Shown piece by piece: positions 61,734 to 64,000 of a DNA stretch of 64,000 nt (positions are counted from its first letter, which is position 1; each line of letters starts with the position of its first letter). The notes under the pieces were generated by a model. It saw only the letters and a program-made list of their open reading frames with translations, searched no databases and was not told the origin of the DNA. The stretch is taken from positions 31,930,625 through 31,994,624 of the forward strand of contig NC_052490.1 of the NCBI RefSeq assembly GCF_009730915.1, written 5' to 3'. This stretch comes from Dioscorea cayenensis subsp. rotundata. Lineage: Eukaryota; Streptophyta; Magnoliopsida; Dioscoreales; Dioscoreaceae. Position numbers and translations under genes: made by a program.

Positions 61734-62853
61734 GGCTGGAGAACCAGTGCTTCTTTACTTGGGTCTGATGCAGTTTTAGGTGATTAGTAATTTGTGAAGT
61801 GGATTCAGTGTGTGCTAAGATGATGTTTAGTCAGCATTTACTTTTCAAGCAAAATTCTTTTGTGTTGGTCCATGTGGAAAGATCTATTCTAGTATTGACA
61901 ATCTATGATTTTATATATATATATGAGAGCATTAGCTAATGAGGCAGCACAAGAACCAGTAAAAAAATGATTTAAAGGTAAAATGGTTATGGCTGCTGTA
62001 TATGTCAAGGCAAGTGCCTTTGATCTACCTTGCTTGGATCTATGTTAATGAATAGCAAAAGGCCATGGCCATATTGACAGCACAAAAAGAAATCCATACT
62101 TACTCGAGACCCATAGTTTTAGCAAAAAAACAAACAAAAGAACCTGAGGATTCTCTCTTACAAAAATCAACTCTCTTGTACACTCATTTTTAGTACATAA
62201 ACTTTAACAAGCAGCAATATAAACACTTAAATGTATCCAAGTACTTAAAAACAATTAAATCACTTTCTAGTAGTTCTAGAAAAGGGATCATATGTGAGAT
62301 TTCATTGGTGTTCTATCCACATGAAGTGCAATCTACTTGAGGTTTCTAACACTTCCAAGTATTGAACTACACAATGCATGCTAAGTTATCGATCTCAGAC
62401 ATAGGCACTGCATTTCCCTTCACGTGTCTAGAAACTAATGGTAATGCAAAATAAAAAGTTCAGAAGGTCCAACTAGTCACAACATTGGACATCATGGAAT
62501 AAGTGTCATATATCAACAGTGCCACAATTGAAATGAATAAAAGCATCCTAGATAATAAATCAGCAACTTACGACAGAAACAAACCAATTATCCATCCTCA
62601 AAAGCTGTGAAACATAAGGCATGATATCTTCCCATTTTTTTCAACATTCTAAAATTATCTATGGAACATAGTGACAGAGGAAATTTAAAAGATGGTGATG
62701 ATATCAATATCTTTGCTCGTGTTATAACATACCATTTCATGGCAAATGAACACAGCTATAAATCCACAATGACAATTGCAAGCTAGTTTGTAAAGAACTA
62801 AGTATGGTCATCCTCATGAAGCATTGAATAAATGAAGGACACCTCAGCTACTT
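61734..62853. other. Intergenic DNA between convergent genes
   Basis: Contains the 3'UTRs of the MYB and PORR genes. No ORF, RNA gene or repeat was recognised apart from a short TA tract near 61910-61923. Confidence 0.5.
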
Positions 62854-64000
62854 CTACCATCGTTCTCTTGGTCTGCCGTCAGGAAACACTGGTACAAGAA
62901 CCTTATCTTCCTTCGGTGTCGAGGCATTTTGGTTCTGTAATTTACCTGCTTCAAAACTAATTCCCTCACCATCACTGAAATCAGGCGGCAGGTCCTCCTC
63001 TTCGTCACTCCAATCATCATCCTCATCATCCTCATCATCCTCATCATCAAACTCACTGTCCATCCCACTAGGCCTGAAATTATCAACATCAGACCATTCT
63101 TCATCACCTTCTGCCCCACTACCTTCTTCCAAAGCCTCTTCATCTCCACTGGCAGTAACAGCATTCTTCACACCTCTCCTTGGAAACCTCGGTACCGCCA
63201 CAAGTGACCTGAGCTTCTCCTTAAGGATCAACAGCTTATTCTTCTCAATCAACTGAGAATCCCGATAAGCTTCACGGAGAAACACTGAATCCCTTTCCCC
63301 TTTCAATGACACATAGAAAATATCTGGATGTCTGATGAGCATCCCCCTCAGTTGCTGTGAGAACCGAAACTCCTCCCTAAAGTGTGTGAGGTGATCCACC
63401 AATGTCCTCTTCTCAAGGGTAAGGCTGAGTATCTCATGAACAACAGCGCAAGCATGCCTCTCCTTCTCAACACTCCCAGACCTCAGTTCAGAGAAATCAG
63501 AGTACGGAGAGATGTAAGGAATGTCCCTAAACTGCGAAATCCTTCTCATCTCTCCCTTGGAGAGATTCAAACCTTTCGGCAGCCTCACTCTTTTGAATTT
63601 GAGAGGCCTATCAATGATCAAATCCCTCTCTTCCATCTCTCTGATCCTGTTTTCCTCTTCTGCCACCTCTGCGGCCGAAACTGCGAGCTCAGGGTCCCAA
63701 TGCGTCAGCTCCAGGGCTGGCCCCCGGTCGGTGGACACCACTTTGAAGTACTGAGGATATCGATGGCAAATAGTGGTCCAGAAGTCCGATGGGAGCCCCA
63801 AATCCGTCTTCAAATGCGCAATCTTTTCCAAAAGAATGCGCTTTTCCAGCGACATCATCAAGAGCTTCCTCAGCTTCACCACAACCAACTGCTCCATCTC
63901 GTTCCGCACCCTCATCTCCTCCAAATACAGCCTCTCGGCTTCCGGCGTGAGCCTGAACTTCAAAGAGTAGACGCCCTCCTCCACGATATCAAAAACCGCC
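62854..64000 (-). CDS. WTF1: PORR-domain organelle RNA-binding protein (WTF1-like), 5' partial
   Basis: Plant organelle RNA recognition protein. Maize and Arabidopsis WTF1 bind chloroplast group II introns and act with RNC1 in splicing. The open frame continues to the right edge without a stop (AVFDIVEEGVYSLKFRLTPE at the edge), so the start codon and transit peptide lie outside. The visible 381 residues form one exon. Conserved blocks are KLRKLLMMSLEKRILLEKIA, DFWTTICHRYPQYFKVV, GPALELTHWDPELAVSAAE, LTHFREEFRFSQQLRGMLIR, HPDIFYVSLKGERDSVFLRE and VPRFPRRG. The C-terminal ~80 residues are very acidic (DDEDDEDDEDDDWSDEEEDL), partly encoded by a GAT/GAG-rich repeat at about 63016-63050, and are probably disordered. 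Confidence 0.9.
   Translation of the reverse strand, partial: AVFDIVEEGVYSLKFRLTPEAERLYLEEMRVRNEMEQLVVVKLRKLLMMSLEKRILLEKIAHLKTDLGLPSDFWTTICHRYPQYFKVVSTDRGPALELTHWDPELAVSAAEVAEEENRIREMEERDLIIDRPLKFKRVRLPKGLNLSKGEMRRISQFRDIPYISPYSDFSELRSGSVEKERHACAVVHEILSLTLEKRTLVDHLTHFREEFRFSQQLRGMLIRHPDIFYVSLKGERDSVFLREAYRDSQLIEKNKLLILKEKLRSLVAVPRFPRRGVKNAVTASGDEEALEEGSGAEGDEEWSDVDNFRPSGMDSEFDDEDDEDDEDDDWSDEEEDLPPDFSDGEGISFEAGKLQNQNASTPKEDKVLVPVFPDGRPRERW

Noticed and set aside
1-64000. CRISPR arrays, operons, prophage or bacterial defence systems
   Set aside because: All genes are spliced plant genes. The repeats present are plant MITEs, microsatellites or tandem duplications without spacer structure.

Overview
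This window is nuclear DNA of a flowering plant. It carries eleven plant protein-coding genes, almost all with GT-AG introns, in very AT-rich intergenic DNA full of small transposon relics and microsatellites. Several proteins (GH3, SPCH, SIG5) look most like monocot versions, and the noncoding DNA is much more AT-rich than in grasses. A non-grass monocot (possibly yam-like) is my best guess, but this is inference only. No bacterial, viral or organellar segment was seen.

Layout, left to right. 1157-4983 (-): the 5' six exons of a mitochondrial adenine nucleotide carrier (ADNT1-like), whose 3' exons lie off the left edge. About 5.2-20.7 kb: a gene desert containing a 1,000-base N gap flanked by two copies of the same ~2.85 kb sequence, very likely unmerged contig ends. 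21180-23895 (+): a group I GH3 acyl-acid amido synthetase (JAR1-like). 24084-24398 (-): a small plant-specific protein gene. 25515-27560 (+): a trichome-birefringence-like polysaccharide O-acetyltransferase. 30502-32984 (+): an amino acid/GABA transporter whose last coding bases and 3'UTR are repeated about four times downstream. About 33.5-42.7 kb: a second desert with Stowaway-type MITEs, a tandem duplication and a decayed transposon-like block. 42737-44036 (+): SPEECHLESS bHLH. 45073-48535 (+): nucleoporin SEH1. 49038-50257 (+): a plastid DUF3593 membrane protein with an 18-nt microexon. 52092-53181 (-): a group III WRKY factor. 56038-59222 (+): plastid sigma factor SIG5. 60574-61733 (+): a single-repeat R3-MYB of the CPC/TRY family. 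62854 to the right edge (-): a PORR-domain organelle splicing factor (WTF1-like), truncated at its 5' end.

The genes do not form a pathway or operon, as expected for plant nuclear DNA. Some share themes: SPCH and the CPC-like MYB both act in epidermal patterning, JAR1-like GH3 and group III WRKYs act in defence signalling, and SIG5, the PORR protein and the DUF3593 protein act in plastids. I found no convincing undescribed system. The most notable observations are the false duplication around the gap, the reiterated 3' end of the transporter gene, several intact MITEs, and an odd block with a dispersed TTTCCRCTTAA motif.
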